Origin: Zygnema cylindricum
Lineage: Eukaryota > Streptophyta > Zygnematophyceae > Zygnematales > Zygnemataceae
Direction of reading: 5' to 3'
DNA length: 64,000 nucleotides
Assembly (NCBI GenBank): GCA_037447655.1
Contig: JBBHKE010002200.1
Span: 79,393 to 143,392 of the forward strand
Below, in pieces: positions 21,301-32,800 of the stretch (position 1 is its first letter; the number at the start of each line of letters is the position of its first letter). The notes below the pieces were generated by a model, which made no database searches, was not told the DNA's origin, and saw nothing but the letters and a program-made list of their open reading frames with translations. A program made the translations under genes and the position numbers.

Positions 21301-22856
21301 CAGACAAGTGGCACTTGGCGGCAAATGAAGAATATCAAGCCCTAATGATAAATCAGACTTGGACGCTTTGCGAACTGCCACCTAACCGGCGTGCCATTGG
21401 TTCAAAATGGGTTTTTAAAGTTAAAACATTTGCAGATGGATCTGTTGAACGCTATAAGGCGCGCCTAGTGGCGAAAGGTTATTCGCAGATGGAAGGAATT
21501 GATTACAACGAGACTTTCGCCCCTGTTGCAAAATTTGAATCTATTCGTACAATTTTGTCTTTGGCGGCAATCCACGATTGGGAGCTTCAGCAACTAGACG
21601 TAAAAACTGCTTTTTTACACGGGAATCTTGAAGAAGATATTTACATGGAACAGGCTCCAGGATACGTTGTAGCTGGACAAGAATCTTTGGTCTGTCGATT
21701 GAATAAATCAATTTATGGTCTTAAGCAGGCGCCACGTGTGTGGCACAAAACACTTGTCTCTGCTTTATTAAAAGATGGATTCAAAGAAATTAGCGCAGAT
21801 CCTGGTATTTACATTAAAGGTACAGGTAATAGTTTAGTAATCATTATTATCTACGTTGATGATCTAATACTTGCTGGTCCTAGTAAAACGGAAATTAACA
21901 AAGTAAAACTCATGCTAGCATCTCATTGGCCGATGACAGATTTGGGTGACCTTGATTACTGTTTAGGCATTAGCATTACAAGAAATAGATCTAAACGTTT
22001 ATTACAAATGAGTCAAGAGCATTATATTGTCGATATTTTAGAGACTTTTGGAATGTCCGATTGTAATCCTATTTCTACACCTCTAGATCCAAATACCACA
22101 CTTAGAAAAGAAGTATCCGATGGGGATGCCCAAGGAGAAATAGGGTCTCTTTACCGGTCTATTGTTGGAAAGTTGATGTATGCCATGTTGGGGTCGCGTC
22201 CGGACATTTGCATTGCTGTGTGTATCTTATCCCAATTCTCTCATTGTGCGAGTTCTACTCACCTTGATGCGGCGAAACGTGTCCTCAGATATCTCCAAGG
22301 CACTAAACATCTTCGCCTCACCTTCTCTCTTCCTCCTTCCTCCTCTCCACCTTGTTCTCCCTCTCCTTCTCTCTCCCTTCTCGACTCCTCTCTTGTTGGT
22401 TTTTGCGATGCGGACTGGGGAAATCAAACTGATGAACGCCGTTCTATTTCTGGAGTGTGCTTTTCCCTTGGTGGTGGACTTGTCTCATGGTCTTCTCGGA
22501 AACAACAAACTGTTGCTCTCTCATCTACTGAAGCTGAATATATGGCGGGCACCTCTGCCACAAAAACCGCCATTTGGCTTCGTCGTCTTCTCACGGACCT
22601 TTCTTTTCATCAATCTTCTCCCACTCCTATCTTTTGTGATTCTCAAGGAGCTCTCGCTCTCATGAAAAATCCCATTCATCATACTCGAACGAAGCATATC
22701 GATATACAATACCACTTTACACGTGAAAAAATTATGGATGGAACGGTCTCTTTCTCTCATTGTTCTACCTCTAACCAACTTGCCGATTTTCTTACCAAAC
22801 CTCTTCCTCGCCCTTCATTCGACAAACATATTTTTTCTTCTGGCCTACGTGACTAA
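18312..22856 (+). CDS. Copia-H gag-pol polyprotein, intact
   Basis: A single 1514-codon frame from ATG 18312 to TAA 22854. Gag (FYNWKFLIQHLFSFEKLWGH) is followed by one CCHC zinc knuckle near residue 240 (CRYCKEKDHLIDAC). The aspartic protease motif WLIDSGASHHM is near 376. The integrase has an HHCC-type zinc region (WHLRYGHLN...FCHGCIIG) and the three acidic catalytic positions in SSDVCG, RSDNGGEY and GDAERLNRT (about 570, 634, 670). RT spans about 1025-1270 with YVDDLIL near 1181, and RNase H about 1360-1500 with DADWGN and SSTEAEY. The order PR-IN-RT-RH is Ty1/copia. All motifs seen are complete, so the element may be autonomous. The first six codons lie in the LTR and the next five overlap the primer-binding site. 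Confidence 0.96.
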   Translation: MGANLLGYGPTASAVSNSVQKFKGQDFYNWKFLIQHLFSFEKLWGHVIGDVIIPILPDEDDDDFAATQTAIIAWREKDSVALSRLILSLDGTIANLVRSATTANEAWRLLCAAYETDTWPHRLALRREFILLEKDKSEDMLSFIQKVQSYAGRLKCINYPVTHEDLISVILAGLPSSFESFVGTVDKNPANITLPDLTNQLVYEESRQKLKKHVTSLDATALTTLVSKKSSTGAAGSSTFCRYCKEKDHLIDACPALARKRERATVGGGGGQNKYNASNPRTSPNPPVAYNPVGHATAAFMTPSYGPYGPPPPWYNMSPHFQLAPTVPPPLLQSDVTNPDVAPINHTNFVPAPIPPMDYGYAFNASGNNHDWLIDSGASHHMSCSKSIMTNIVMLSSPLRILLGNNSVLTSNFVGQVAINPSSSAPLILENVFFVPQLKKNLFSVGTALKNGSFGIISETDVEFFSSNHVSLGKGIKCGNLYVLKSFRDLAHANVANSSPSSSCFHKWHLRYGHLNRQSLASLSKGLFLGLDSFDAKQLDFCHGCIIGKMPRLPFPTSSSESNSPLDLISSDVCGPMRVPSLSGFVYFITFIDDYSRFTHVYLMKNKSEAFTHFKHFKSLVENQFSSQIKMLRSDNGGEYMSHEFTDFLASCGIIHELTAPHTPQQNGDAERLNRTLADMARSMMHFASLPQSFWAEALLTACYVRNRSPTSALKNKTPFEAWHKKKPNVSHFRIFGSEAYYKNLTNNDGKWGAKAIKGIFVGYAPHSKAYRIYCLKTRRIIISRDVIFNEDPLIRHLVPNLPVTPLTVDFPTDSLSVDPLTPLNNSTATMTEPENFVFTDFGRFEKSLTAEHAAKSAPISQTQIIATDNTGVASHDSQLTTTNLDDINVDAPTTHVRSTPQDEYLRAPNDMQLSSLILADNVRTTTNSIQPILANPLTQSSTTNFLNDSPIQQTVRRSSRLVRPTWKVTQNLAHANLADVKDSPLTLKSALKRPDADKWHLAANEEYQALMINQTWTLCELPPNRRAIGSKWVFKVKTFADGSVERYKARLVAKGYSQMEGIDYNETFAPVAKFESIRTILSLAAIHDWELQQLDVKTAFLHGNLEEDIYMEQAPGYVVAGQESLVCRLNKSIYGLKQAPRVWHKTLVSALLKDGFKEISADPGIYIKGTGNSLVIIIIYVDDLILAGPSKTEINKVKLMLASHWPMTDLGDLDYCLGISITRNRSKRLLQMSQEHYIVDILETFGMSDCNPISTPLDPNTTLRKEVSDGDAQGEIGSLYRSIVGKLMYAMLGSRPDICIAVCILSQFSHCASSTHLDAAKRVLRYLQGTKHLRLTFSLPPSSSPPCSPSPSLSLLDSSLVGFCDADWGNQTDERRSISGVCFSLGGGLVSWSSRKQQTVALSSTEAEYMAGTSATKTAIWLRRLLTDLSFHQSSPTPIFCDSQGALALMKNPIHHTRTKHIDIQYHFTREKIMDGTVSFSHCSTSNQLADFLTKPLPRPSFDKHIFSSGLRD
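18330..18343 (+). promoter_or_regulatory. Copia-H primer-binding site, half-tRNA-iMet type, inside gag
   Basis: GGTTATGGGCCCAC follows the LTR end directly. It is the reverse complement of the conserved initiator tRNA-Met anticodon arm (GUGGGCCCAUAACC), the site used by Drosophila copia after cleavage of the tRNA in its anticodon loop. It also encodes gag residues G-Y-G-P. The same 14 bases occur at 23365-23378. Confidence 0.85.
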
Positions 22857-22870
22857 AACTCCGTGCTTCA

Positions 22871-22882
22871 ATCGAGGGGGAG
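22871..22882 (+). promoter_or_regulatory. Copia-H polypurine tract, unit 1
   Basis: ATCGAGGGGGAG lies immediately before LTR 2. The equivalent site before LTR 3 (27934-27945) is ATCGAGGGGAAG. Confidence 0.75.
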
Positions 22883-23364
22883 TATTGGAATTCGTCATAC
22901 TATTGAATCACTATAATTTAGGTAGTTATTTCATGATGACTAAGTCCTAGAACACTAAGTCTTAAGTGCTCCACTTTAATTAGTGTTCATGTACTTGCTT
23001 GTACATAATGTGTTAAGCGTAGAAAGATACTCACTAAAGATTAGGATCTTTCTAACTAGTTCTACCTCCACTTCTAGATCTACCTAGATTAGTCATAGTT
23101 CCACTAATTGGATGTACCTATATTAGTTGTACCTCCACTTTTGTGTAGTGCGCTTTACACACTTGAGTTCATCTATAAAACTCAAGTGTCTCACTATGTT
23201 TATTCATTCACAAAATTCAATTTACTGAACTTAAGTTCAATTTACTGAACTTTAGTTCACGACAGTCTTTTTGTCCTTACTGTCTTTTTCCTTTTTATGT
23301 ACTTTGTACACTTTTCTGTCCTTTTGCTCTTTATCAATCTTTTGTTATGGCCGCTAATTTATTA
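22883..23364 (+). repeat. Copia-H LTR 2 (shared middle LTR)
   Basis: A 482-bp LTR; compared with LTR 1 it has a short internal duplication near 23215-23250 (CAATTTACTGAACTT occurs twice) and well over ten substitutions. Confidence 0.9.
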
Positions 23365-26300
23365 GGTTATGGGCCCACAGCTTCGGCCGTGTCAAACTCA
23401 GTACAGAAATTTAAAGGACAGGACTTTTACAACTGGAAATTTCTAATCCAGCATCTATTCAGTTTTGAGAAATTATGGGGCCACGCCATAGGAGACGTCA
23501 TCATTCCAATATTACCTGATGAGGGTGACGATGATTTTGCGGCTACCCAGACTGCAATCATTGCGTGGAGAGAAAAGGACTCCGTCGCACTGTCTCGTCT
23601 CATACTGTCGCTAGATGGAACAATCGCAAATCTTGTACGAAGCGCCACAACCGCAAATGAAGCGTGGCGACTTTTATGCGCCGCGTATGAAACCGACACG
23701 TGGCCGCATCGTTTGGCTCTTCGACGAGAATTTATTCTTCTTGAAAATGATAAGTCTGAAGACATGTTGTCATTTATTCAAAAAGTACAATCATACGATG
23801 GTCTTTTGAAATGTATTAATTATCCTGTGACGCATGAAGATCTTATTAGCGTCATCTTGGCAAGATTGCCGTCCAGTTTTGAATCCTTTGTGGTACGGTT
23901 GACAAAAATCTTGCGAATATTACCTTACCTGATCTAACCAATAAACTTGTCTATGAAGAAAGCAGACAAAAATTAAAAAATCCATGTGACATCACCTGAC
24001 GTCACAGCGGTAACTACCCTTGTTTCAAAAAAATCTTTTACACGTGTTGCAGGATCTTCCATTGTTTGCAGATACTGCAAAGAGAAAGATCATTTGATCG
24101 ACGCGTGTCCAGCTCTCGCTCAAAAACGTGAACGTGCGACAGCTGGTGGTGGCGGCGGTCAAAATAAATACAACGTTTCAAATCCAAGAACGCCGCACAA
24201 TCCGCCTGTCGCGTACAATTTTGTTCGACACGCAACTGCAGCATTCATGACCCCTTCGTACGGTCCTTACGGACCTCCTCCCCCTTGGTACAACATGTCG
24301 CCTCATTTTCAGCTTGCGCTAATTGTACCTCCTCCACTCCTTCAGTCTGACGTAACAAATCCGGATGTAGCGCCTATTAACCACACCAATTCTGTACCTG
24401 CTCCCATTCCTCCAATGGACTATTGGTACGCTTTCAATACTTCAGGTAATAATCATGATTGGTTAATAGATTCCAGTGCCTCGCACTACATGTCATGCTC
24501 CGAATCCATCGTGACAAATCTAGTTATGCTCTCTTCTCCTTTACGCATTTTACTTGGAAATAACTCTATCCTAATTTTGTAAAATTTTGTTGGACAGGTG
24601 GCCATAAACACGAGTAGTTCCGCGCCACTCATTTTGGAGAACGTTTACTATGTTCCCCAACTCAAGAAAAATCTTTTTTCTGTGGGTACTGCACTCAAAA
24701 ATGGTAGTTTCGAAGTCATTTCCGAAACGGACGTCGATTTTTTTTCGTCAAATCACATTTCTCGTGGAAAGGAGATTAAATGTGGTAATCTCTACGTTTT
24801 AAAATCGTTTAAAGACTTAGCACATGCAAATGTAGCAAAGTCTTCTCCTTCCTCTTGTTGTTTTCACAAATGGCATTTACGGTATGGCCATCTAAATAGG
24901 CAAAGTTTAGCGTCTCTTAGTAAAGGCCTAGTTTTAGGCTTAGATTCATTTGATGCAAAACATCTTGATTTTTGTCATGGATGTATAATTGACAAAATGC
25001 CTCGATTACCTTTTCCAACAAGCTCTTTTGAATCAAATTCGCGTCTTGATCTAATTTTTAGTGGTGTATGTGGACATATGAGGGTACCAAGTTTGAGTGG
25101 ATTTGTGTATTTCGTTACTTTTATTGATGATTGTTCACGATTCACTCATATATATCTTATGAAAAATAAGTCTGAGGCCTTTACTCATTTCAAAAATTTG
25201 AAGTCCCTTGTTGAAAAATCAATTCTCCTCTCGGATAAAAATGCTAAGAAGTGATAATGGGGGGGAATATATGTCGCATGAATTCTCGGAGTTTTTAGCA
25301 TCATGTGGCATAATTCTTGAATTGATTGCCCCACAAACACCTCAACAAAATGGGGATGTCGAAAGACTTAATCACACCATTGCCGATATGGCTCGGGCCA
25401 TGATGCATTTTGCCTCCTTACCTCAATCCCTTTGGGCCGAGCCCCTACTAACTGCTTGTTATGTTCGAAATAGATCACCCACGTCGGCCCTTAAAAACCA
25501 AACTCCGTTTGAGGCATGGCATAAAAAGAAACTGAATGTTTCCCACTTTCACATTTTTGGGAGTGAGGCCTATTACAAAAACCTTATAAATATCGATGGA
25601 AAATGGGGTGCAAATGCCATAAAAGGTATTTTTATTGGTTACGCCCTCCACTCCAAAGCGTACCAGATATATTGTCTTAAAACTCGGCGTATCATCATCT
25701 CCCGTGACGTTATTTTTAATGAGGACCCTCTTATTCGCCACCTCGTACCAAATCTTCCTATCATACCTCTAACTGTTGATTTCTTTACGCACTCATCATC
25801 CGATAATCCTCAAACTCCTAACAATTCAACAGCCACGATGACGGAACCGGAAAACCTTGTTCAGCCACGATGACGGAACCGGAAAACCTTGTTTTTACAT
25901 ATTTTGGCAGATTTGAAAAATCCTTGACCGCGGAACCAGCCGCAAAATCCGCGCCCATTTCACAGACGCAAATCATTGCAACTGACAATACAGGTGTCGC
26001 TTACCACGATTTACAGTTCACAGCGACAAATCTTGACGAAATAAATGTCGACGCGCCAACAATCCATGTGAGAAGTACGCCTCAGACGAATATGTACGCG
26101 CGCCAAACGACATGCAACTGTCGTCATTAATACTACCGGACAATGTACGGACTATGAAAAATTCTGTTCAACCTTTGGCGAATCCACTTGCGCAATCCTC
26201 CACGACAAATTTTTTGAACGATTCGCCTATTCAGCAAACTGTACGGCGTAGTACTCGACTTGTACGTCCTACTTGGAAGGTGACTCAAAATCTTGCTCAC

Positions 26301-27919
26301 GCCAATCTTGCTAACGTCAAAGATTCACCACTCACATTAAAATTTGCTCTAAAGCGTCCAGATGCAGACAAGTGGCACTTGGCTGCAAATGAAGAATATC
26401 AAGCCCTAATGACAAATCAGACTTGGACGCTTTGCGAAATGCCACCTAACCGGCGTGGCATTGGTTCAAAATGGGTTTTTAAAGTTAAAACATTTGCAGA
26501 TGGATCTGTTGAACGCTATAAGGCGCGCCTAGTGGCAAAAAGTTATTCGTAGATGGAAGGAATTGATTACAACGAGACATTCGCCCCTGTTGCGAAATTT
26601 GAATCTATTCGTACAATTTTGTCTTTGGTGGCAATCCGCGATTGGGAGCTTCTACAACTAGACGTAAAAACTGCTTTTTTACACGGGAATCTTGAAGAAG
26701 ATATTTACATGGAACAGGCTCCAGGATACGTTGTAGCTGGACAAGAATCTTTGGTGTGTCGATTGAATAAATCAATTTATGGTCTTAAGCAGGCGCCATG
26801 TGTGTGGCACAAAACACTTGTCTCTGCTTTATTAAAAGATGGATTCAAAGAAATTAGCGCAGATCCTGGTATTTACATTAAAGGTACAGGTGACAGTTTA
26901 GTAATCATTATTATTTACGTTGATGATTTAATACTTGCTGGTCCTAGTAAAACGGAAATTAACAAAGTCAAACTCATGTTGCATCTCATTGGCCGATGAC
27001 AGATTTGGGTGACCTTGATTACTGTTTAGGCATTAGCATTACAAGAAATAGATCTAAACGTTTATTACAAATGAGTCAAGAGCATTATATTGTCGATCTT
27101 TTATAGACTTTTGGAATGTCCGATTGTAATCCTATCTCTACACCTCTTGATCCAAATACTACACATAGAAAAGAAGTATCCGATGGGGATGCCCAAGGAG
27201 AAATAGGGTCTCTTTACCGGTCTATTGTTGGAAAGTTGATGTATGCCATGTTGGGGTCGCGTCTGGACATTTGCATTGCTGTGTGTATCTTATCCCAATT
27301 CTCTCATTGTGCGAGTTCTACTCACCTTGATGCGGCGAAACGTGTCCTCAGATATCTCCAAGGCACTAAACATCTTCGCCTCACCTTCTCTCTTCCTCCT
27401 TCCTCCTCTCCACCTTCTTCTCCCTCTCCTTCTCTCTCCCTTCTCGACTCCTCTCTTGTTGGTTTTTGCGATGCGGACTGGGGAAATCAAACTGATGAAC
27501 GCCGTTCTATTTCTGGGGTGTGCTTCTCCCTTGGTGGTGGACTTGTCTCATGGTCTTCCCGGAAACAACAAACTGTTGCTCTCTCATCTACTGAGGCTGA
27601 ATATATGGCGGGCACCTTTGCCACAAAAACCGCCATTTGGCTTCGTCGTCTTCTCACGGACCTTCCTTTTCATCAATCTTCTCCCACTCCTATCTTTTGT
27701 GATTCTCAAGGAGCTCTCGCTCTCATGAAAAATCCCATTCACCATACTCGAACGAAGCATATCGATATACAATACCACTTTACACGTGAAAAAATTATGG
27801 ATGGAACGGTCTTTTTCTCTCATTGTTCTACCTCTAACCAACTTGCCGATTTTCTTACCAAACCTTTTCCTCGCCTTTCATTCGACAAACATATTTTCTC
27901 TTTTGGCCTACGTGACTAA
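23347..27919 (+). pseudogene. Copia-H gag-pol, second unit, decayed
   Basis: Collinear with the intact 18312-22856 frame but broken at least seven times. Frame losses are near 23920, 23985, 24580, 25230, 25860, 26110 and 26990. In-frame TAG codons are at 26550-26552 (CAG in unit 1) and near 27103 (GAG in unit 1). The frameshift near 25860 is caused by a 32-bp tandem duplication (25830-25861 and 25862-25893). The protease active site reads DSSAS instead of DSGAS. RT still shows YVDDLIL and RNase H still shows DADWGN. Gag and the RNase H end are least damaged. Confidence 0.95.
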
Positions 27920-27945
27920 AACTCGGTGCTTCAATCGAGGGGAAG

Positions 27946-28433
27946 TATTGGAATTCGTCATTCCATCATACTATTGAATCACTATATTTTAGGTAGTTAT
28001 TTCATGATGACTAAGTCCTAGAACACTAAGTCTTAAGTGCTCCACTTTAATTAGTGTTCATGTACTTGCTTGTACATAATGTGTTAAGCGTAGAAAGATT
28101 CTCACTAAAGTTTAGGATCTTTCTAACTAGTTCTACCTCCACTTCTAGATCTACCTCCACTTCTAGATCTACCTAGATTAGTCGTAGTTCCACTTATTGG
28201 ATGTACCTATATTAGTTGTACCTCCACTTTTGTGTAGTGCGCTTTACACACTTGAGTTCATCTATAAAACTCAAGTGTCTTACTATGTTTATTCATTCAC
28301 AAAATTCAATTTACTGAACTTAAGTTCACGACAGTCTTTTTGTCCTTACTGTCTTTTTCCTTTTTATGTACTTTGTACACTTTTCTGTCCTTTTGCTCCT
28401 TTTAAATCTTTTGTTATGGCCGTTAATTTATTA
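27946..28433 (+). repeat. Copia-H LTR 3
   Basis: A 488-bp LTR with two small tandem duplications (CCACTTCTAGATCTACCT doubled near 28137; an 8-bp repeat near 27957). Homology to the other units stops at TTTATTA, which helps fix the LTR 3' boundary and shows that the LTR carries the gag ATG. Confidence 0.88.
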
Positions 28434-29290
28434 CTAATAACAAGGGAAGTGTCACATAAGGGAGAAATGTTAGACGAGTCATTCCATAAAAGTTAATACA
28501 AAGTATTGTCAAAACAGGAAAAAAAGTTAAGGAGTTACAATTGTATAGAAGAATACGAACTTCTTCTTCATCGGCGTTGTCTTCCACCGACCAAGCATTG
28601 TAAGAAATGGAGGGAATTACTAAAAATGGTCCGGAGCTCGGGGATGTCCATGGTCTCACATCCACTGCCACTGAACATAGAGGGGGAGAGGGGGAGGAAG
28701 AGGCGGAGGTAGAGGAAGTGGAAGTGGGAGGAGAGACAACAAACCCGCCTTTCAATATTATCACTAACCCTCATAGTAATTCTTGGGTATACTTCAACAC
28801 CAACACCAAAACAATATCTGTACTTGAAGCGTTAAGCGTTAACACTATGCGTTAAGCGTTTTGTGCACTCTTTTGAGAAGGTACAGTCCACATCCAACAA
28901 TAAAAAAGGCATGGCATCCATCACAAAATCATGTGGACCTCCAATAATGCTACAGAGAGAAATCAATCTCATCTTTTAGGTCTATTCCCAACTCCAATGT
29001 TGAGTAATTTGTGCATATCAAATCTGAAGATGGTGCAGAGCAACGAAAACTCGGAAATGAGATTTTTGTAAAAGTACAAAATGTCTCAAAAGCCATCGGT
29101 TAAATAATCTCCATTGGGCAATGGACACAACAAGGAATATTCGATTGAACATATTTGGTTGACCAGGAAGACACAAGACGGCGTCATGACAAAAACAATG
29201 CAAATAGCAAAAATTAATCACGTGACGTGTAAAACAAAAACGGGTACATTTGTACACGATTGAATGAGAAATTTGGGTTTAGAGACTTAC
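28434..29290. other. Gap between Copia-H and the PAN-like gene
   Basis: Moderately A/T-rich. A minus-strand frame at 28423-28764 has a Ser/Pro/Thr-rich stretch (SPPTSTSSTSASSSPSPP) and could be a further exon of the PAN-like gene, but no acceptor in the correct phase is convincing. Confidence 0.3.
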
Positions 29291-29898
29291 CTGGTCTGAC
29301 ATACAAATCCCAATCGTCGGTGTCGATAAGATTAGATTCCACTTCAATGAAATACTTGAGCCAACACATTTCGAATGAAGGCGACAAATTGAAGCCTTTG
29401 CAACCGCAATCTTTGCCGCATATGTCAGCACAATAATTCCACGCATCGTCTGAGCTAAGGTCAGAAATTGGGTACCCTTGGATATCATTCCCAGGCGAAT
29501 CTTTGCTTACAAACTTTTGCCAAGCGACGTTTTGATTGCATACTGAATCACAAACACCAATTTTTTTGACAAGTTAGTTCTTGGTAATTGATTATTCATG
29601 CTTTTAACACTGCATATTTGTTACGTTTTATATCATATTTAGCGTTACTAAGAGAGTCTTGAGCAATAGTTTATGGTTACGACGAATGTATAGCAATTCC
29701 TACAGAAAATCCTTCGACATTTTTCTTAATCTTGTCATGAACAATTGTGCATCAACTTAACTGTATAAGATAGACAAAGACTTTTATGTGGGTTCTCTTC
29801 TTAGCATAAAGCACAACTTTCGCAAGTGAGAGAAATTCGATTGAAGAAGATTGAAGCTGAAAATTGCAGCTTATTTCTGATAAGAAGTAAAACTAAAA
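29254..29898 (-). repeat. Tandem duplication in the PAN-like gene, unit A
   Basis: Exon 3 plus flanking intron. It matches unit B (29899-30271 joined to 31467-31740) both in the exon and for about 300 bp of intron (for example GTCTTGAGCAATAGTTTATG). Divergence is higher than between the LTRs of Copia-A, so the duplication is older than that insertion. Confidence 0.85.
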
Positions 29899-32800
29899 CG
29901 GGTGCATTTGTACATGATTGAATGAGAAATTTGGGTTTAGAGGCTTACGAGGTCTGACATACAAATCCCAATCAGCGGTATCTGTCAGCTTAGTTTCCAC
30001 TTCGATGGAATACTTGAGCCAACACTGTCCGAATGTAGGCGACAAATTGAAGCCTCTGCAATTGCAGTTTTTGCCGCATGCACCAGCACAGTACTTCAAC
30101 GCATCGCTCAAGTTACGGCTTGAAATTGACAACCCTTGGATGTCATTCCCAGGCGAATCCTTCGTTGCAAACTTCTGCCAAGCGACGTTTTGATTGCATA
30201 CTGAATCACAAACACCAATGTTTATGGCAAGTTAGTTCTTGATAATTGATTATTTCATGTTTTCGACCCTGCATAGTGTAAGGATTGAATCACAAAAGAA
30301 TAGAAGAAAGACAAGAATGTAGTGCGGAAGCAAAAGATAGTAAGAAGAGATCACTCCAGCAAAAGACAATATATTTCACCGGAATATTTCCCCTCTTACA
30401 AAAGATGATTTCACCTCCAAACGACTAAGGGTGGACTTCCATTAGACGTCCCAGTAATTGTACGGAAAATTTTACTGAAGGGCGTGCCTTCCATTAGGTC
30501 GCGTCTGTAAACCTGCGTGGCTCATTCTGGTTGGTAACACGTAGGTTAATATTCGATGCTTAAAATCTAGAAAGAATCTTCGAATGCAATGTCAGAACGC
30601 AATATCTGTACGAGTGGAAGTAATATCTGTACCAGCAGAGATAATATCTGTACCAGCGGAGGTAATTAATGACTCGTACAGAGGGCATTAAATGTACTAC
30701 CCAAAATTTCAAAACGCAACGACAAAAAGGCGGCGGCAAACTTTGATGGTGGGGAGCGTGACGGAATAATTTCGGCGGATTCGCAGCCACCCTGGCGGAA
30801 GGCACATGGCCCTTGCGACGTGTACGCACATACGCGCGCGCTCATCGTGGATTCTATATACCTTTTCCACGCGGCCTATTTTTACACGTTCTGTATTCGA
30901 GAATTGTCCTCACTGTGCACGGTCTTAGAAAACTGTAGGTTGATGACGTGGCGTCACGGATAAAAAGTGTAATAAAAATCGGACGGTCCTAATTTACGCC
31001 TACAACCTTGGACAATTTTCTGTAATGTTGTTTTCGTTGAAAAAAATAAGATTCTGTACGAACCTGTACGAAACGGTACGGCCTTCAGTAAAAAACCTCA
31101 CTTTTTCGCTAATGGAAGTCCACCCTAAGTCCTAAATACTCTAAACACTCCTACCAAACAACGAACTACTCTAGCGACGTCGTACAAAAGTACGCCGCGC
31201 GAACCAATCAAAACAGAGTACCAACGAAACAACATACCGTACGCGGTACTATACGAAAATGTAAGACCTCCGTACAAATAGAAGTACCACACGAAAATAC
31301 ACGACTACCGTACATATCTAAAGTACTACGCACGCAAAACCAAACCAAACTATATAAAACTAAACTAATCACGCCACGCCAAACAAAACCACACGTAAAC
31401 TATATAATTTATTATACGGCGCTCAACAAAACTGAGACGCCGTTTCACAATGAACCTAACACATAGGTGTTAAGCTTTATATCATATTTACCGTTACTAA
31501 GAAAGTCTTGAGCAATAGTTTATGAATGCGACAAATATATAGCAACTCCTACAAAAACCCTTTGACAATTGTTTTAATCTTGTCAACATTTGTGTGCAGC
31601 TTAACCGTATAAGAAAGGAAAAGACATCTATTTGGGTTCTCTTCTTAGAACAGAGCACAACTTTCCTCAGAGGAATTCAATTGAAGAAGAATGAAGCTGA
31701 AAAAAGCAACTTATTTCTGAGAAAATGGAGACATTTGAATATTTCAAATGAGGGAACGACTTTTGATCATTAATATACGTCACAATGTAATCATTAGTGT
31801 TGTGTATCGGTAAAAAACTTATCACTATAACACCGATACCGATAGTTATCGGTTATCGAACGGTCAGAGGTTCCAATATATCAGTCTGAGACCAACAAAT
31901 TCCATATAGGCGATAACTTAAAAAATATATGGTATACATACAATAGTACTTTATAACATACTGTATTATTTTATTGACTTTATATAGCGTGGCATGCCAC
32001 GTATAAAAATCTGTTCCGTTACCGTTTAACTGCAATTTATTACGGACAGCGCAGCACATTGGCCGGTTAACTGAACAGTAATTTTACGGCAACGTACAGA
32101 GTTTTACTGGCGAACTGGTGAACATGGAACTGGAAAAGGACGGCGGACACAAAGTCCAACGGACGCAAAATAACATTATGCGTGCCGCCGGAATCAAACA
32201 GACGACTTGGAATGAGAAAACACGAGCGGACGGGCCAGCATGAGCGCCGACATCCCGGAATGGCTCTTTTGGCAGCTTTTGCCAAAAAAGCCGACAGATT
32301 GACACGTGGCAGGTCCCCAGTGGATCTCAAGGAATAAAGGGACAAAGCCATGGCGTCGGATGTGAAAGGTACATCGTTTTTACTGGATCCGTATCAAAAC
32401 CGTACTGATCTCATGGCGGTTACTGTACTTTCTGTGCTTGTACACGTCCGGGGAATAAGACGTACAGTTGAGTGTACAGGCCGTACATTTATCTGTACGG
32501 TCCGTACAGTTATCGTTATCGGCATTATCGCCAATAAGTACCCGATATTATCGGCTACTTATCGGCGATAAGACCGATGTCGATATATTGTACCAGTATA
32601 TCGATTATCGAATACCCGAAAAAAGGCCCATATCGGCTATCGGCAAATTCTTACCGATACACAACACTAGTAATCATATTAATGCAAAAAACAAAAAACT
32701 AATCGTTTCAACCATAGATAAAAATTTGGTCTAACTGAACAATCTGTAAGACTAGAACCGTCAAAAAAATAGCACCGTTGACGATTGTTAGGCTGTTATA

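Larger units (their letters stand above)
17864..28433 (+). mobile_element. Copia-H: tandem Ty1/copia dimer, LTR-internal-LTR-internal-LTR
   Basis: Three LTRs (17864, 22883 and 27946) separate two internal regions, with repeat periods of 5019 and 5063 bp. The first internal region is intact and the second is decayed. The shared middle LTR is expected from unequal recombination between LTRs or insertion by LTR homology. No convincing 5-bp target duplication is visible at the outer ends; at best TACT is shared. The LTRs have unusual TATTGG...TTATTA termini rather than TG...CA. A half-tRNA primer site places the element with hemivirus-type copia elements (Drosophila copia, yeast Ty5, Volvox Osser). 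Confidence 0.92.

Noticed and set aside
17864-28433. A 5-bp target duplication for the Copia-H dimer
   Set aside because: Left flank ATACT and right flank TTACT or CTAAT do not match well; the outer LTRs may come from different insertion events.
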